The position numbers were made by a program, and so were the translations under genes. A stretch of DNA of 64,000 nt. Source: Limosilactobacillus balticus. GTDB taxonomy: Bacteria; Bacillota; Bacilli; Lactobacillales; Lactobacillaceae. Shown here piece by piece: positions 32,202 through 40,894 of this stretch. Every line of letters starts with the position of its first letter. Within the stretch, counting starts at the first letter, position 1. The notes beneath the pieces are model-generated. The model ran no database searches. It was given only the letters and a program-made list of their open reading frames with translations, and was not told the origin of the DNA. Where the stretch lies: assembly GCF_014145615.1 (NCBI RefSeq), contig NZ_JACIVH010000074.1, positions 173,331 through 237,330 on the forward strand, given 5' to 3'.

Positions 32202-32909
32202 TTATCTTTCATTATTTGATCCAAAAATGTCTAAGAAGCTAATAAAGAGATTGATAAAATCAAGGTAAAGTTGTAAAGCGCCAAGAACAGCCAGTCCATT
32301 GGATGAGACTTGACCATTGCATTCGATATAGATATTTTTCATTCGTTGCGCATCCCAAGCAGTTAACGCTGTAAAAATGATTACGGCAACGATCGAAAGC
32401 AGATAATTAATCATTGGACTTTGCACAAAAAAGTTAATCAACATGGCGATAATCAAGCCAATTAAGGCTGCACTAGCATAAGAACCAATTCGCGTAAAAT
32501 CACGGTGAGAGAAAGTGCCAATAATCGCCATTGTTAAGAATACACCCGCTGAGGAAACGAAGGCTGTTGCAATATCGGTACCAGCATAAGCACCTGCAAT
32601 AAAAGCAAAAGTAATCCCGTAAACAATCGCTGTTAAAATTAATAGGAATAGACAAAGACCAGGACTACGGGTGGCATTAAAATTAATCCCAAACGTTAAA
32701 ATAATTGGCAAGAGGATAATTAACCACATTCCCCAGCGGTTATTAACCATAAAAGCCGTAAATTGCTGAGCGAAAATAGTCATTACGAGCCAAGCAGTTA
32801 ATGCAGAAAGTAATACTGCCAGAGTCATTAAACCATACATTTTTGTTAAAAACTTATTTAAGTCGGTAATATCGACAACGTTTCGACGGTTAGGTGAAAA
32901 ATTATCCAT
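32202..32909 (-). CDS. Bax inhibitor-1 / YccA family membrane protein
   Basis: A 235-residue protein with seven predicted membrane helices, of the BI-1 (UPF0005) family. These act as pH-sensitive calcium leak channels or protease modulators in bacteria. Typical segments are FLTKMYGLMTLAVLLSALTA near the N-terminus and LYLDFINLFISFLDIFG at the C-terminus, which carries the family's acidic pair. ATG 32909 is used because GGGAGCG is eight bases upstream; the TTG at 32930 precedes that SD. Probably co-transcribed with the small membrane gene after it. Confidence 0.9.
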   Translation of the reverse strand: MDNFSPNRRNVVDITDLNKFLTKMYGLMTLAVLLSALTAWLVMTIFAQQFTAFMVNNRWGMWLIILLPIILTFGINFNATRSPGLCLFLLILTAIVYGITFAFIAGAYAGTDIATAFVSSAGVFLTMAIIGTFSHRDFTRIGSYASAALIGLIIAMLINFFVQSPMINYLLSIVAVIIFTALTAWDAQRMKNIYIECNGQVSSNGLAVLGALQLYLDFINLFISFLDIFGSNNER

Positions 32910-33046
32910 TATTGAACGCTCCCTTGACAAATAAATCCTTACTTTTATTATATTCCATAAATTTAATAATAAAATTGTTTTGCGGAAAAACTATGCTAAA
33001 TTACTAATTTTTGTATAATATATAAAATTATATAGGAGGGATAAAT

Positions 33047-33502
33047 ATGCAATGGTTTGATAAACAATTTACTGAACTAACAGTTAATGAACTTTTTGCC
33101 ATTCTTAAGTTACGAGCACAAGTTTTTAATGGAGAACAGCAGAGTTCTTATCCTGATCCAGACAATAGCGACCTAATTGCGCATCATGTTTTTGCGACTG
33201 CTGATGATGAAGTAGTGGCCTATGCACGTTATTTTATTCAGAATGATGTTGTAACTTTTGGCCGCGTAGTTGTAGCTCCACAAGCACGCGGTATTGGTTT
33301 GGGCGGAAACATTATTGAACATTTATTAAGCGGAATTGAAGAGAATTTTCCGCAATTTAAAATAATTATTCATGCTCAAGCCTATGTTGAGGACTTTTAT
33401 AAAAAATATGGTTTTGAATCTGTTGGTAACCATTTTATAGAGGCCGAGCGTGAGCATGTTACGATGGTTCATGAACCGTTAAACGATATTTATGACAAAT
33501 AA
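33047..33502 (+). CDS. ElaA-type GNAT N-acetyltransferase
   Basis: A 151-residue protein of the ElaA subgroup. The N-terminal LYALRxxVF-like segment appears as LKLRAQVFNGEQQSSYPDPD, and the acetyl-CoA loop RVVVAPQARGIGLGGNI is at about 81-97. The C-terminal EDFYKKYGF is typical. The substrate is unknown. An AGGAGG site precedes the ATG. It overlaps the next gene by 11 bp, so the two are co-translated. Confidence 0.88.
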   Translation: MQWFDKQFTELTVNELFAILKLRAQVFNGEQQSSYPDPDNSDLIAHHVFATADDEVVAYARYFIQNDVVTFGRVVVAPQARGIGLGGNIIEHLLSGIEENFPQFKIIIHAQAYVEDFYKKYGFESVGNHFIEAEREHVTMVHEPLNDIYDK

Positions 33503-34523
33503 TATAATGAAAGCAAACCAAATTGGCTCTATTAATTATATAAGAACCTTGAAGCAAAGCGGCCTTAATGCTCATGAACAGCTTGACTTAATTATTAATC
33601 ACCATTTACAAGCTTACATTGATAACTATGGATTTCTTCAATTTCCACCAACCGTCTATCAATTTTCACCGCAGTTAGCCCCTACCAGTTTTTTCTATCC
33701 TTATTTTCGTGATTTAGTTGTGACGGCTTATTCAGGGAAGAAAGGGCTAAAAGCCGATTTGCTAGGACATAAAATTCATTTATTTCGCAGTTATCTTGAT
33801 CGGCAAAATATCGCCTTTATTCGCCAATATCAGCGTCCTTCTCTTTCACCAGAAGCAACTGATTTTCAACGATTGCTTTCCTATGCCCACGACAATCACT
33901 TTAAATTGGATTTTAAAACTGGTGCTAATTACCATAATCGTTACCATCATAAATTTATTTACCCCTCGAATATGAAGGTTCAATTAGTTCGTAATTCGTA
34001 TCGTCGGTATGCTAATCCAGCCCGAATGATTGAATTTATTGTTGATATCGAAACAGGAAATTTTATTAGTCAATGGAATATTTATCGCTTTGATAACCAA
34101 GGAAGGGTTGATTCAGACCCCACGCATTATTCGACCAATCAATTACGGCAAATTGCTGATACAGAATCTTTTAACTATGGGATTCCCTATGGAGAGTATT
34201 ATGTAACTGGTAAATATCGGCACACTCATCAACGTCTTGATATTACTCAACCAACCGATAGTCAGCTTCGAAAGGTCGCTAAAAAATATTGGCAGGCACC
34301 TAGTGATTATGATGATGGCGGTAATTATGCTGACTTAGTAAAAAATATGCAGGATGTTATCGCATGGCGAGGTGTTCCGGATTCGCAACGAATAAAGGCT
34401 TATGCTGATTATGTCAATTCATTAAAAGAACATCAGTGTAAAAATAGCGGAATTAATCATTTCTTTGCTAAGAATAAAGCGTATCAGCAATTTTATGTTC
34501 CTTGGTGGCGGAGATTGATATAA
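33492..34523 (+). CDS. Hypothetical protein (DUF3114-like)
   Basis: A 343-residue cytosolic protein. Segments such as NSYRRYANPARMIEFIVDIE and SQWNIYRFD resemble DUF3114 proteins found in lactobacilli and streptococci; the assignment is by eye. It is rich in Tyr, His and Arg, with no signal peptide or membrane helix. It overlaps the ElaA-type gene by 11 bp and has a second in-frame ATG at 33507. Function unknown. Co-expression with an acetyltransferase is the only context clue. Confidence 0.65.
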   Translation: MTNNIMKANQIGSINYIRTLKQSGLNAHEQLDLIINHHLQAYIDNYGFLQFPPTVYQFSPQLAPTSFFYPYFRDLVVTAYSGKKGLKADLLGHKIHLFRSYLDRQNIAFIRQYQRPSLSPEATDFQRLLSYAHDNHFKLDFKTGANYHNRYHHKFIYPSNMKVQLVRNSYRRYANPARMIEFIVDIETGNFISQWNIYRFDNQGRVDSDPTHYSTNQLRQIADTESFNYGIPYGEYYVTGKYRHTHQRLDITQPTDSQLRKVAKKYWQAPSDYDDGGNYADLVKNMQDVIAWRGVPDSQRIKAYADYVNSLKEHQCKNSGINHFFAKNKAYQQFYVPWWRRLI

Positions 34524-34585
34524 TTAAGGACAGAAAGCGTTAATCTATGTTAAAGTGATTATCCAGTAAAATAATTAAGTTATTA

Positions 34586-34615
34586 TTGTCTATTATGTTC
34601 CAAAAGTGTTATGGT
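34586..34615 (+). promoter_or_regulatory. Predicted promoter for the gshA-type gene
   Basis: TTGTCT (34586-34591) and TATGGT (34610-34615) are 18 bp apart. The predicted start near 34622 lies downstream of the longest possible ORF start (34606) and upstream of the GGAGGG site, which supports ATG 34654. Confidence 0.35.
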
Positions 34616-34653
34616 TGAATTTGAATAAAATGATTGATTGGAGGGATTCTTGG

Positions 34654-36183
34654 ATGGGAACCGATTATGATCAACTTAAAGCAGCTTTAAAAGAACCGTT
34701 GTTAAATGCCAAACTTTTTTCTTCACAGTTTGGTTTAGAGGCAAAGAAGCACCGAATTTTGACCAATGGGCGGGCAAGTCGTTATCCATATCCTGAAGAT
34801 CTGCGTTCACGGCAATATAATATTTATTTGAACTCAGGCTATACGGATGACATGATGGACTTTGAAACGGGTCCAGTTGTTGGCGCTAAAAATGCAGTCC
34901 GGCAACTAAAAATGTTAGAGCAGATTGTTATCTCGCATTTACGGAGTGATGAACGATTGTGGCCGTTAAGTATGGCGCCAGGACCGACTTATCAGCATGA
35001 CCTTGAATATTTACAAACTGCATTTACTAAGAAATGGGACCAAGAAACACATGATTATCTAGGTAAAAAATACGGCATTGTCCAAGAAATCTTGGGGGAT
35101 GTTCATGTTAATTTCAGTTTGGATAGTGAATTAATCAACGAGATTTATCACCGCTTTTATGCGGATCGGTATCCAAACCGCATTGATTTTCAAAATCATC
35201 TTTACTTTAAATTGGCGCAAAACTTTTACCTTTATCAATGGTTATTTACATACTTATATGGCGCGAGTCCAATTTCTAAAGATATGCCGCATAGTATTCC
35301 TGAGGATTTGAAGTTGCCGGTTCGTAGTTTACGTTGTAGTGATTATGGGGATGACAATTTTACCAATGAGCAAGTTACCTATACTTCCTACGACCAGCAT
35401 TTTATAGAACTAAAGCATTTCATGGATAATGGTACTTACTATAGTATGAAAGAATTCTTTGGCCCAGTGCGATTGCGGCGACATAACCATGATATGCATG
35501 ATATTGATGGGGCTTTGCATGAAGGTATTGATTATCTTGAGTTTCGTAATTTCGACCTTGATCCGTTGTCACGGACAGGAATTAGTGATGATACAATTAA
35601 CTTCCTTGAATTAATGCTTTTAAATAGCATTCTCTCACCATTACCTGATAACTTAGAAGAGCGCCTAGCAGAAGCAAAAAAGCGGAATAATGAAGTGGCC
35701 TTACAAAAACCGAAAGAGCAATTACCATGGATGCATGAAGAAGCAATGCAGTTAATTGCAGAGTTGCAAAACTTTATTGTTGAGTTTAATGCTCCGCGAG
35801 AATACCAGCTTGCTTTGAAGTTCGTTCAACGACGGGTGGATGATCCTTCGCTAACTCTTAGTGGCCAGTTAGCAGATCAACTTGAAAATGGTGACTTGTT
35901 ATCATTTGGATTGAAGATTGCTAATGATCGTTACACGAAAAATATTAATTTCCAACATCCTCTGCAAGCAATTAGCGATGTTTACTCAGATGATGTTCAA
36001 CAATTAGTCAAAGCTGCTATTGAGTTAGGCGTCCAAGTAGACTTGCAGCCAACGCAAGTAGTGCTACATGCAGGAGATCATCAAGAAAGCTATCATGCTC
36101 AAGCAACTTTTGATTTCTCAAAGGGTGCCCGTGATGTAATTTTTAGTGATTTCCCAGAAGTTCAGGATTTTCAAGAAAAGTAA
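34654..36183 (+). CDS. gshA: Glutamate-cysteine ligase family protein (GshA type)
   Basis: A 509-residue enzyme of the glutamate-cysteine ligase group. It would join L-Glu and L-Cys with ATP to gamma-glutamylcysteine. Family features include the N-terminal FGLEAKKHRILTNGRASRYP (about 27-46), DFETGPVV (about 67), LWPLSMAP (about 104) and LEFRNFDLDP (about 294-303). There is no ATP-grasp extension, so it is not a GshAB fusion. GGAGGG at 34640-34645 sits eight bases before ATG 34654. Monocistronic, with a terminator behind it. No gshB is visible in the window, so the product may stop at gamma-glutamylcysteine. Confidence 0.87.
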   Translation: MGTDYDQLKAALKEPLLNAKLFSSQFGLEAKKHRILTNGRASRYPYPEDLRSRQYNIYLNSGYTDDMMDFETGPVVGAKNAVRQLKMLEQIVISHLRSDERLWPLSMAPGPTYQHDLEYLQTAFTKKWDQETHDYLGKKYGIVQEILGDVHVNFSLDSELINEIYHRFYADRYPNRIDFQNHLYFKLAQNFYLYQWLFTYLYGASPISKDMPHSIPEDLKLPVRSLRCSDYGDDNFTNEQVTYTSYDQHFIELKHFMDNGTYYSMKEFFGPVRLRRHNHDMHDIDGALHEGIDYLEFRNFDLDPLSRTGISDDTINFLELMLLNSILSPLPDNLEERLAEAKKRNNEVALQKPKEQLPWMHEEAMQLIAELQNFIVEFNAPREYQLALKFVQRRVDDPSLTLSGQLADQLENGDLLSFGLKIANDRYTKNINFQHPLQAISDVYSDDVQQLVKAAIELGVQVDLQPTQVVLHAGDHQESYHAQATFDFSKGARDVIFSDFPEVQDFQEK

Positions 36184-36184
36184 A

Positions 36185-36223
36185 AGAGACTGAGGAGATT
36201 ATTTCCTAGTCTCTATCTTTTTT
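36185..36223 (+). terminator. Rho-independent terminator
   Basis: AGAGACT pairs with AGTCTCT, extended by AGGA/TCCT after a bulged G, followed by a T-rich run. Confidence 0.8.
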
Positions 36224-36287
36224 AAGTAGGGTAATAACCTTATTTTTACTTTCGTTATTTCCCGGGAAATAGAAAGAAGCGCTAAAA

Positions 36288-37211
36288 ATGAGAAAGATTG
36301 GAATTATTGGTCTCGGTCATGTGGGTGAAATGTTAGCTAACCAGCTGGTAATGAACGGAAAAGCTGACGAATTAGTGTTGATTGATGAGAAAGATCAACT
36401 AGCAATTGCAATTCAGGCCGATTTAAATGATGCGCAGACGGTCTTGGCAACCCATACAAAAATAATTATTCAAGATTATGCTGCCTTAGCTGATGCGGAT
36501 GTCCTTATTACCGCCTTTGGAAAGAGTGCGTTGATGAAGCAGCAACCAATGGCCGAACTTGAGACCAGCTATCAGCAGGCCTTACAAGTTGGTAATAAGA
36601 TTTTTAAGAGTGATTTTAGTGGGATATTAATTAACCTTACTAATCCTAATGAGGCAATTACTGCTGTCCTCCAGCAAAAAGTTGGCTTACCGCAAAAGCA
36701 AGTAATTGGGATCGGCACCGTTGTTGAAACTGCGCGCCTTTATCGGGCAATTGCAGAAGCAGCAAAGGTAGCTGCTGCCAATGTAACCGGCTTTGTCTAT
36801 GGTCAGCATGATGGTCATCAGGTATTTGCTTGGTCAACTGTTCGTGTGAATGGCCAACCCTTAACCGCGGCAATCAATGGTCACCACTTAGACCAAAGCC
36901 AGCTTAAAATTAAGGCGAACCTTAGTAATTGGTACACGCTTGATGGATTAGGGTATAATGTTAGTGCTGTTACTGCCTGGACTCTCCGAATTATTACGGC
37001 GATTTTCGCGGATGAACAATTAGCGTTGCCGGTTGCAATTTATCAGCCACAGTATTCAACTTACATCAGTTTTCCAGCGTTAATTGGTCGGCAAGGAATT
37101 GGCAACCTTCTTCTCTTAAAACTTTACCCATTGGAAGAAGAAGAAATTAAGAGTGCGGCAGCAACAATTAAGCATCAATTAGATTCTCTAAAAAATATTA
37201 AAGGGGAGTAG
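36288..37211 (+). CDS. L-lactate / L-2-hydroxyacid dehydrogenase family, divergent
   Basis: A 307-residue NAD-dependent dehydrogenase of the LDH/malate superfamily. IGIIGLGHVGEMLANQL is the dinucleotide-binding N-terminus, LINLTNPNEAI (about 114) the NPxD-like loop and GQHDGHQVFAWS (about 173-184) holds the catalytic His. The usual LDTAR segment reads VVETARL, so the catalytic Asp is replaced by Glu. The mobile substrate loop AFGKSALMKQQPMAELE lacks the clear Arg of lactate dehydrogenases. It is probably an L-2-hydroxyisocaproate-type enzyme rather than the main LDH. Followed five bases later by the LOG-family gene. Confidence 0.82.
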   Translation: MRKIGIIGLGHVGEMLANQLVMNGKADELVLIDEKDQLAIAIQADLNDAQTVLATHTKIIIQDYAALADADVLITAFGKSALMKQQPMAELETSYQQALQVGNKIFKSDFSGILINLTNPNEAITAVLQQKVGLPQKQVIGIGTVVETARLYRAIAEAAKVAAANVTGFVYGQHDGHQVFAWSTVRVNGQPLTAAINGHHLDQSQLKIKANLSNWYTLDGLGYNVSAVTAWTLRIITAIFADEQLALPVAIYQPQYSTYISFPALIGRQGIGNLLLLKLYPLEEEEIKSAAATIKHQLDSLKNIKGE

Positions 37212-37215
37212 TTGT

Positions 37216-37791
37216 ATGATTAAACGAATTGCAGTTTATTGTGGTGCGCGTGATGGAAATGATCCGGCATTTAATCATGAAGCACAACGATTTGGTGAAT
37301 GGCTAGTCCACCACGATATTGAATTGGTTTATGGTGCCGGTGCGTTTGGCTTAATGGGCACCCTTGCTCGGACAGTCTTGCGAAATGGGGGCGTTGTTCA
37401 CGGGGTAATTACTACTGAATTAGCTGAACGTGGAGCTATCTATAACGAATTAACCGATGTAAGGATTGTTCCTAATATGGATATTCGTAAGCAAACGATG
37501 ATGAATCTCGCCGATGGGTTATTAGCTTTTCCCGGTGGCTTTGGAACATTAGAGGAAATTACCGAAGCTGCTTCATGGACAACAGTTGGAGATAATCATA
37601 AGCCGGTTGCTTTTTACAACTTTAATGGCTTCTATGATTCGTTAAATGACCTATTTAAGCAAATGAATAAGGCGGGTTTTGTAGAAGATCCTTATTTGAA
37701 TAGTATCTGTTTTAGTGACCAGTTTGACCAGATTTTAGCATTTATGCAAAACTATAAGGCACCGGCATATCGCCAGTACGCTCGAAAATAA
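37216..37791 (+). CDS. LOG-family nucleotide phosphoribohydrolase (TIGR00730)
   Basis: A 191-residue Rossmann-like protein with the diagnostic PGGFGTLEE (about 107-115) and GAGAFGLMG (about 41-49). Homologues release N6-modified adenines or cleave nucleoside monophosphates; older annotations call them lysine decarboxylases, which is wrong. GGGGAG precedes the ATG. It is co-transcribed with the dehydrogenase upstream. Length and motifs are complete. Confidence 0.9.
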   Translation: MIKRIAVYCGARDGNDPAFNHEAQRFGEWLVHHDIELVYGAGAFGLMGTLARTVLRNGGVVHGVITTELAERGAIYNELTDVRIVPNMDIRKQTMMNLADGLLAFPGGFGTLEEITEAASWTTVGDNHKPVAFYNFNGFYDSLNDLFKQMNKAGFVEDPYLNSICFSDQFDQILAFMQNYKAPAYRQYARK

Positions 37792-37795
37792 TTTA

Positions 37796-37822
37796 AAAAT
37801 AAAAAACGCTGTCTTACAGCGC
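37796..37822 (-). terminator. Minus-strand terminator
   Basis: CGCTGT (37807-37812) pairs with ACAGCG (37816-37821). Read on the minus strand it is followed by T6-A-T5. It ends the gene at 37828-38190. Confidence 0.75.
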
Positions 37823-37827
37823 CAACA

Positions 37828-38190
37828 TTATTTTAATGGTTGAATAGTATAAACTTGGTCATCTGCTTCGTCAGTTAATGAAACTGGCCGTTGCTCATTC
37901 GCTCGGATAGTAATGTGATAACCAAACCGATCAAGGAAAACTAACTTATCAGGTTTGATTTGTTGAACCGTTGCCGGAATGATTTGGTTATCGATACCGA
38001 GCTTTAATTCAGGAGAGATGGTTATTTTATGAGAGCGATCTCGTTCTTTATCATAATATTGCCATGTGCCCGCATAAAAGATAGGTAACGAGATCGTATT
38101 ATTGCTTTTCTTCGCACGACTGAACCCTAAAGTACTGGTGAGTCCAGCCATTAGTCCCGCGCCGAAAAGTAACATTCCTTTTTTTCTCAT
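37828..38190 (-). CDS. Small secreted or anchored protein (DUF4828-like)
   Basis: A 120-residue protein with a basic start and one hydrophobic segment (about 7-23), then a beta-rich domain ([20 protein letters not shown]) resembling DUF4828 proteins of lactobacilli; this is recalled by eye. The N-terminal helix is a signal or anchor. Function unknown. Divergent from the oxidoreductase at 38351. Confidence 0.7.
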   Translation of the reverse strand: MRKKGMLLFGAGLMAGLTSTLGFSRAKKSNNTISLPIFYAGTWQYYDKERDRSHKITISPELKLGIDNQIIPATVQQIKPDKLVFLDRFGYHITIRANEQRPVSLTDEADDQVYTIQPLK

Positions 38191-38350
38191 ATTTTATCAG
38201 TCTCCTCAATTAAGTGATAAGTCATTCTATAACATAACTAATTATACACACATTTCTATTATCAGAAGATTTCATTTCTGTTAAAAACGCGCAATAATTG
38301 TTAAAATTAAATGTAAGCAAAGAAATATTTGAAAAGGAAGAGTTGATTTT

Positions 38351-39370
38351 ATGCTAAAACTTGGTGTTATTGGAACAAATATTATTACTGATCAGATGCT
38401 AGATGCGGCCAAGACAACTGGGAAATATGAATTGACTGCTGTCTATTCTCGGACATTAGAGCACGCTGAGAAGTTTGGTAAGCCATATGGAGCAACTGAA
38501 TTTTATGATGACATTGATAAGTTCTTTGAAGAGGGCGATTTTGACGTTGTTTATATTGCTTCACCAAATAGTTTGCACTATCAACAAGCACGGAAAGCAA
38601 TCGAAAATGATAAATTTATCATTGTTGAAAAGCCAGCCTTCGTAAATCCAAGTGAATACAGTGCAATTGAATCATTATTAGCAGCCCATCCTAAGGCTCG
38701 TTTGGTTGAAGCGGCCCGTCATATCCATACCAAGATTTATCAAGCGGCTTTGCAGAAAGTTGATGAGATGAAGGAACATTACGTTCAAGGCGCAACCATA
38801 ACTGTAATGAAATACTCATCTCGTTTTGATAAAGTTCTTAATGGTAGTGAACCATATCCAAATATTTTTACCCTTAAGTATGCGGGGGGAGCATTAATGG
38901 ACCTCGGTGTATACGCTGTTTATGGTGCCGTTACTATTTATGGTGAACCAGAATCGGTAGTTTACTTCCCAACTCTTACTAAAACTGGGGTTGATGGTAA
39001 AGGAGTTGCGATCCTTAACTATGACAAGTTTACTGTTACTTTAAACTTCGGTAAGACAGCTAACTCTCACCTCTATTCTGAAGTTTACGGCTTGAAGGAC
39101 ACCTTAGTATTTGATAGTATTTTTGATACGCGAAAGGTTACTTACTATGATGCTGACCAAAATGCGCACCCAATTGAAGCACCAGTTGAAGAAAATTCAA
39201 TGACTGATGAAATGAATGATTTCGCAGACCTCTTTAACAATCCTGATGATGAAGAGGAAATGAAGAAGTACAAGCATTGGTTAGAATTATCTAAGACGGT
39301 CAACTCAGTTATGTACTCCCTTCGTCAATCTGCTCAACTAGTTTTCCCATCTGATAACGATCAAGAATAG
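38351..39370 (+). CDS. Gfo/Idh/MocA-family oxidoreductase
   Basis: A 339-residue NAD(P)-dependent sugar or polyol dehydrogenase-like protein. LGVIGTNIITDQML is the nucleotide-binding N-terminus and VEKPAFVNPSEY (about 95-106) the catalytic-lysine segment, EKP being the hallmark of the family. The C-terminal alpha/beta domain has GGALMDLGVYAVY (about 180-192). The substrate cannot be told. AAGGAAGAG precedes ATG. Followed 11 bases later by a DEAD-box helicase gene, so the two are probably co-transcribed. Confidence 0.92.
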   Translation: MLKLGVIGTNIITDQMLDAAKTTGKYELTAVYSRTLEHAEKFGKPYGATEFYDDIDKFFEEGDFDVVYIASPNSLHYQQARKAIENDKFIIVEKPAFVNPSEYSAIESLLAAHPKARLVEAARHIHTKIYQAALQKVDEMKEHYVQGATITVMKYSSRFDKVLNGSEPYPNIFTLKYAGGALMDLGVYAVYGAVTIYGEPESVVYFPTLTKTGVDGKGVAILNYDKFTVTLNFGKTANSHLYSEVYGLKDTLVFDSIFDTRKVTYYDADQNAHPIEAPVEENSMTDEMNDFADLFNNPDDEEEMKKYKHWLELSKTVNSVMYSLRQSAQLVFPSDNDQE

Positions 39371-39381
39371 GATGATTTAAT

Positions 39382-40683
39382 TTGATCGAACAATTTCAAA
39401 AACACTTTGATGAAAAATACAAGCAGCCCACAGCAATCCAAAAAGCAGTTGCGCCGGCATTAAAGACTGACCAATCTGTCCTTGGAATAGCACCGACTGG
39501 CTCTGGAAAGACCCTAGCTTTTACGTTGCCACTCTTGCCTAAGATTATGCCAGGCGAGGGAACTCAATTATTGGTTCTCGCACCTTCTCAGGAATTGGCA
39601 ATCCAAACAACGAAAGTAATCCGTGAATGGGCAACCTTAATTGGTGTTAGCGTTCAATCACTGACAGGAGGGGCAAATTTACGGCGCCAAGTTATGAATT
39701 TGCATCAACATCCTGATGTCGTGGTGGGGACACCTGGACGGGTACTCCATATGCTTGATAACCACCACTTAAAGCTCGGCCATCTAATGACAATGGTTAT
39801 TGATGAAGCTGATGACATGCTTCAAGACGATACTTTAGCCGTCGTGGAAGATATTGAGCGTGCAACCCCGTTATCTACTCAATTAGCATTCTTCTCTGCT
39901 ACCAAATCTCCTGTTCTGGACGATTTGAACGTGATGTTTGGTCGCGATATTGAAACTATTGATGTTCGTGATGAAGATACTTCTCAGGGACCGGTAGAAC
40001 ATGGTTACTTAAGTGCACGAACCAATGCGCAAAAAACAGCAACTTTACGCCGGCTGACGAGTATTAAAGATTTTCGGGCGCTTGTCTTCTTTAACAGTAC
40101 TCGTACCCTTAACTATGCTGCAAGTCGGTTGCGGCACGAACATGTTCCGGTAGATACCTTGGGTGGTAGACAGAAACAGGTACAACGAGAAAAAGCAATG
40201 CGGATGTTTCGGAAACGGCAAATTAAGTTATTATTGACAACGGATTTGGCAGCCCGGGGTATTGATATTCCTAAATTGCCTGCCGTTATTAACTTTGACT
40301 TGCCAACATCGCTTAATACCTATATTCACCGGGTTGGCCGTACCGGACGCCAAGGAGAACCAGGATTAGCACTTAGTTTTGGTGATGATCATGACATTCG
40401 TGACCTTAAGAAGTTGCTTGCTGATAGTGATTATGAACTAACTAAGCTCTACATTGGTGATAATAAATTAACCAACCAGAAACCAGAAGAAGGTCACCGG
40501 GTGGTTTCAATCAAAAAGCAGGCTAGTCGCCACTTACAAAAAGAACAATTAAGTGGTGAAACCCACAAAAAGATGAATCAAACCCTTAGTGGATTTTCCA
40601 AACCGAAGAAACGGCGAAAGAAAAAGAATCGGAAAAATAAGGGAATACGTTTGAAGCATCGGCGTAAAAATAACGAAAATTAA
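39382..40683 (+). CDS. DEAD-box RNA helicase
   Basis: A 433-residue ATP-dependent RNA helicase with Q-motif region YKQPTAIQKAVAP, motif I APTGSGKT (about 37-44), DEAD (about 139), SAT (about 172) and motif VI HRVGRTGR (about 313). The C-terminal 40 residues are strongly basic (KPKKRRKKKNRKNKG), a usual RNA-binding tail. The start is TTG 39382, with AGGATG about eight bases before; the ATG inside AGGATG is followed at once by a stop. It probably acts in ribosome assembly or RNA decay at low temperature. Confidence 0.93.
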   Translation: MIEQFQKHFDEKYKQPTAIQKAVAPALKTDQSVLGIAPTGSGKTLAFTLPLLPKIMPGEGTQLLVLAPSQELAIQTTKVIREWATLIGVSVQSLTGGANLRRQVMNLHQHPDVVVGTPGRVLHMLDNHHLKLGHLMTMVIDEADDMLQDDTLAVVEDIERATPLSTQLAFFSATKSPVLDDLNVMFGRDIETIDVRDEDTSQGPVEHGYLSARTNAQKTATLRRLTSIKDFRALVFFNSTRTLNYAASRLRHEHVPVDTLGGRQKQVQREKAMRMFRKRQIKLLLTTDLAARGIDIPKLPAVINFDLPTSLNTYIHRVGRTGRQGEPGLALSFGDDHDIRDLKKLLADSDYELTKLYIGDNKLTNQKPEEGHRVVSIKKQASRHLQKEQLSGETHKKMNQTLSGFSKPKKRRKKKNRKNKGIRLKHRRKNNEN

Positions 40684-40701
40684 AAAAGAATAATTACCGT
40701 C

Positions 40702-40730
40702 TTTACGAAATCCTTCGTAAATGCGATAAT
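40702..40730 (+). promoter_or_regulatory. Predicted promoter for tRNA-Arg
   Basis: TTTACG (40702-40707) and GATAAT (40725-40730) are 17 bp apart, with a TG one base before the -10 (extended -10). It ends 12 bases before the tRNA. A small hairpin, TTTACGAA with TTCGTAAA, overlaps it. Confidence 0.45.
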
Positions 40731-40742
40731 ATTCTTTAGTTT

Positions 40743-40815
40743 GGTCCTATAGTATAATTGGATAGTACATCCGCCTCCTAAGCGGTCGATTCCGGTTCAA
40801 ATCCGGATGGGACCA
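40743..40815 (+). tRNA. tRNA-Arg (anticodon CCU)
   Basis: The acceptor stem GGTCCTA pairs with TGGGACC. The anticodon stem CCGC/GCGG encloses a seven-base loop CTCCTAA with anticodon CCT, reading AGG. The T arm has CCGGTTCAAATCCGG. The discriminator is A and CCA is not encoded. Confidence 0.95.
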
Positions 40816-40894
40816 TTTTATAATGCATTGTCGACGTGATTGCTTTGTTTAGTGATTACGTCTTTTTTATTAGAAACTGAAGGGAGAGTCATTA

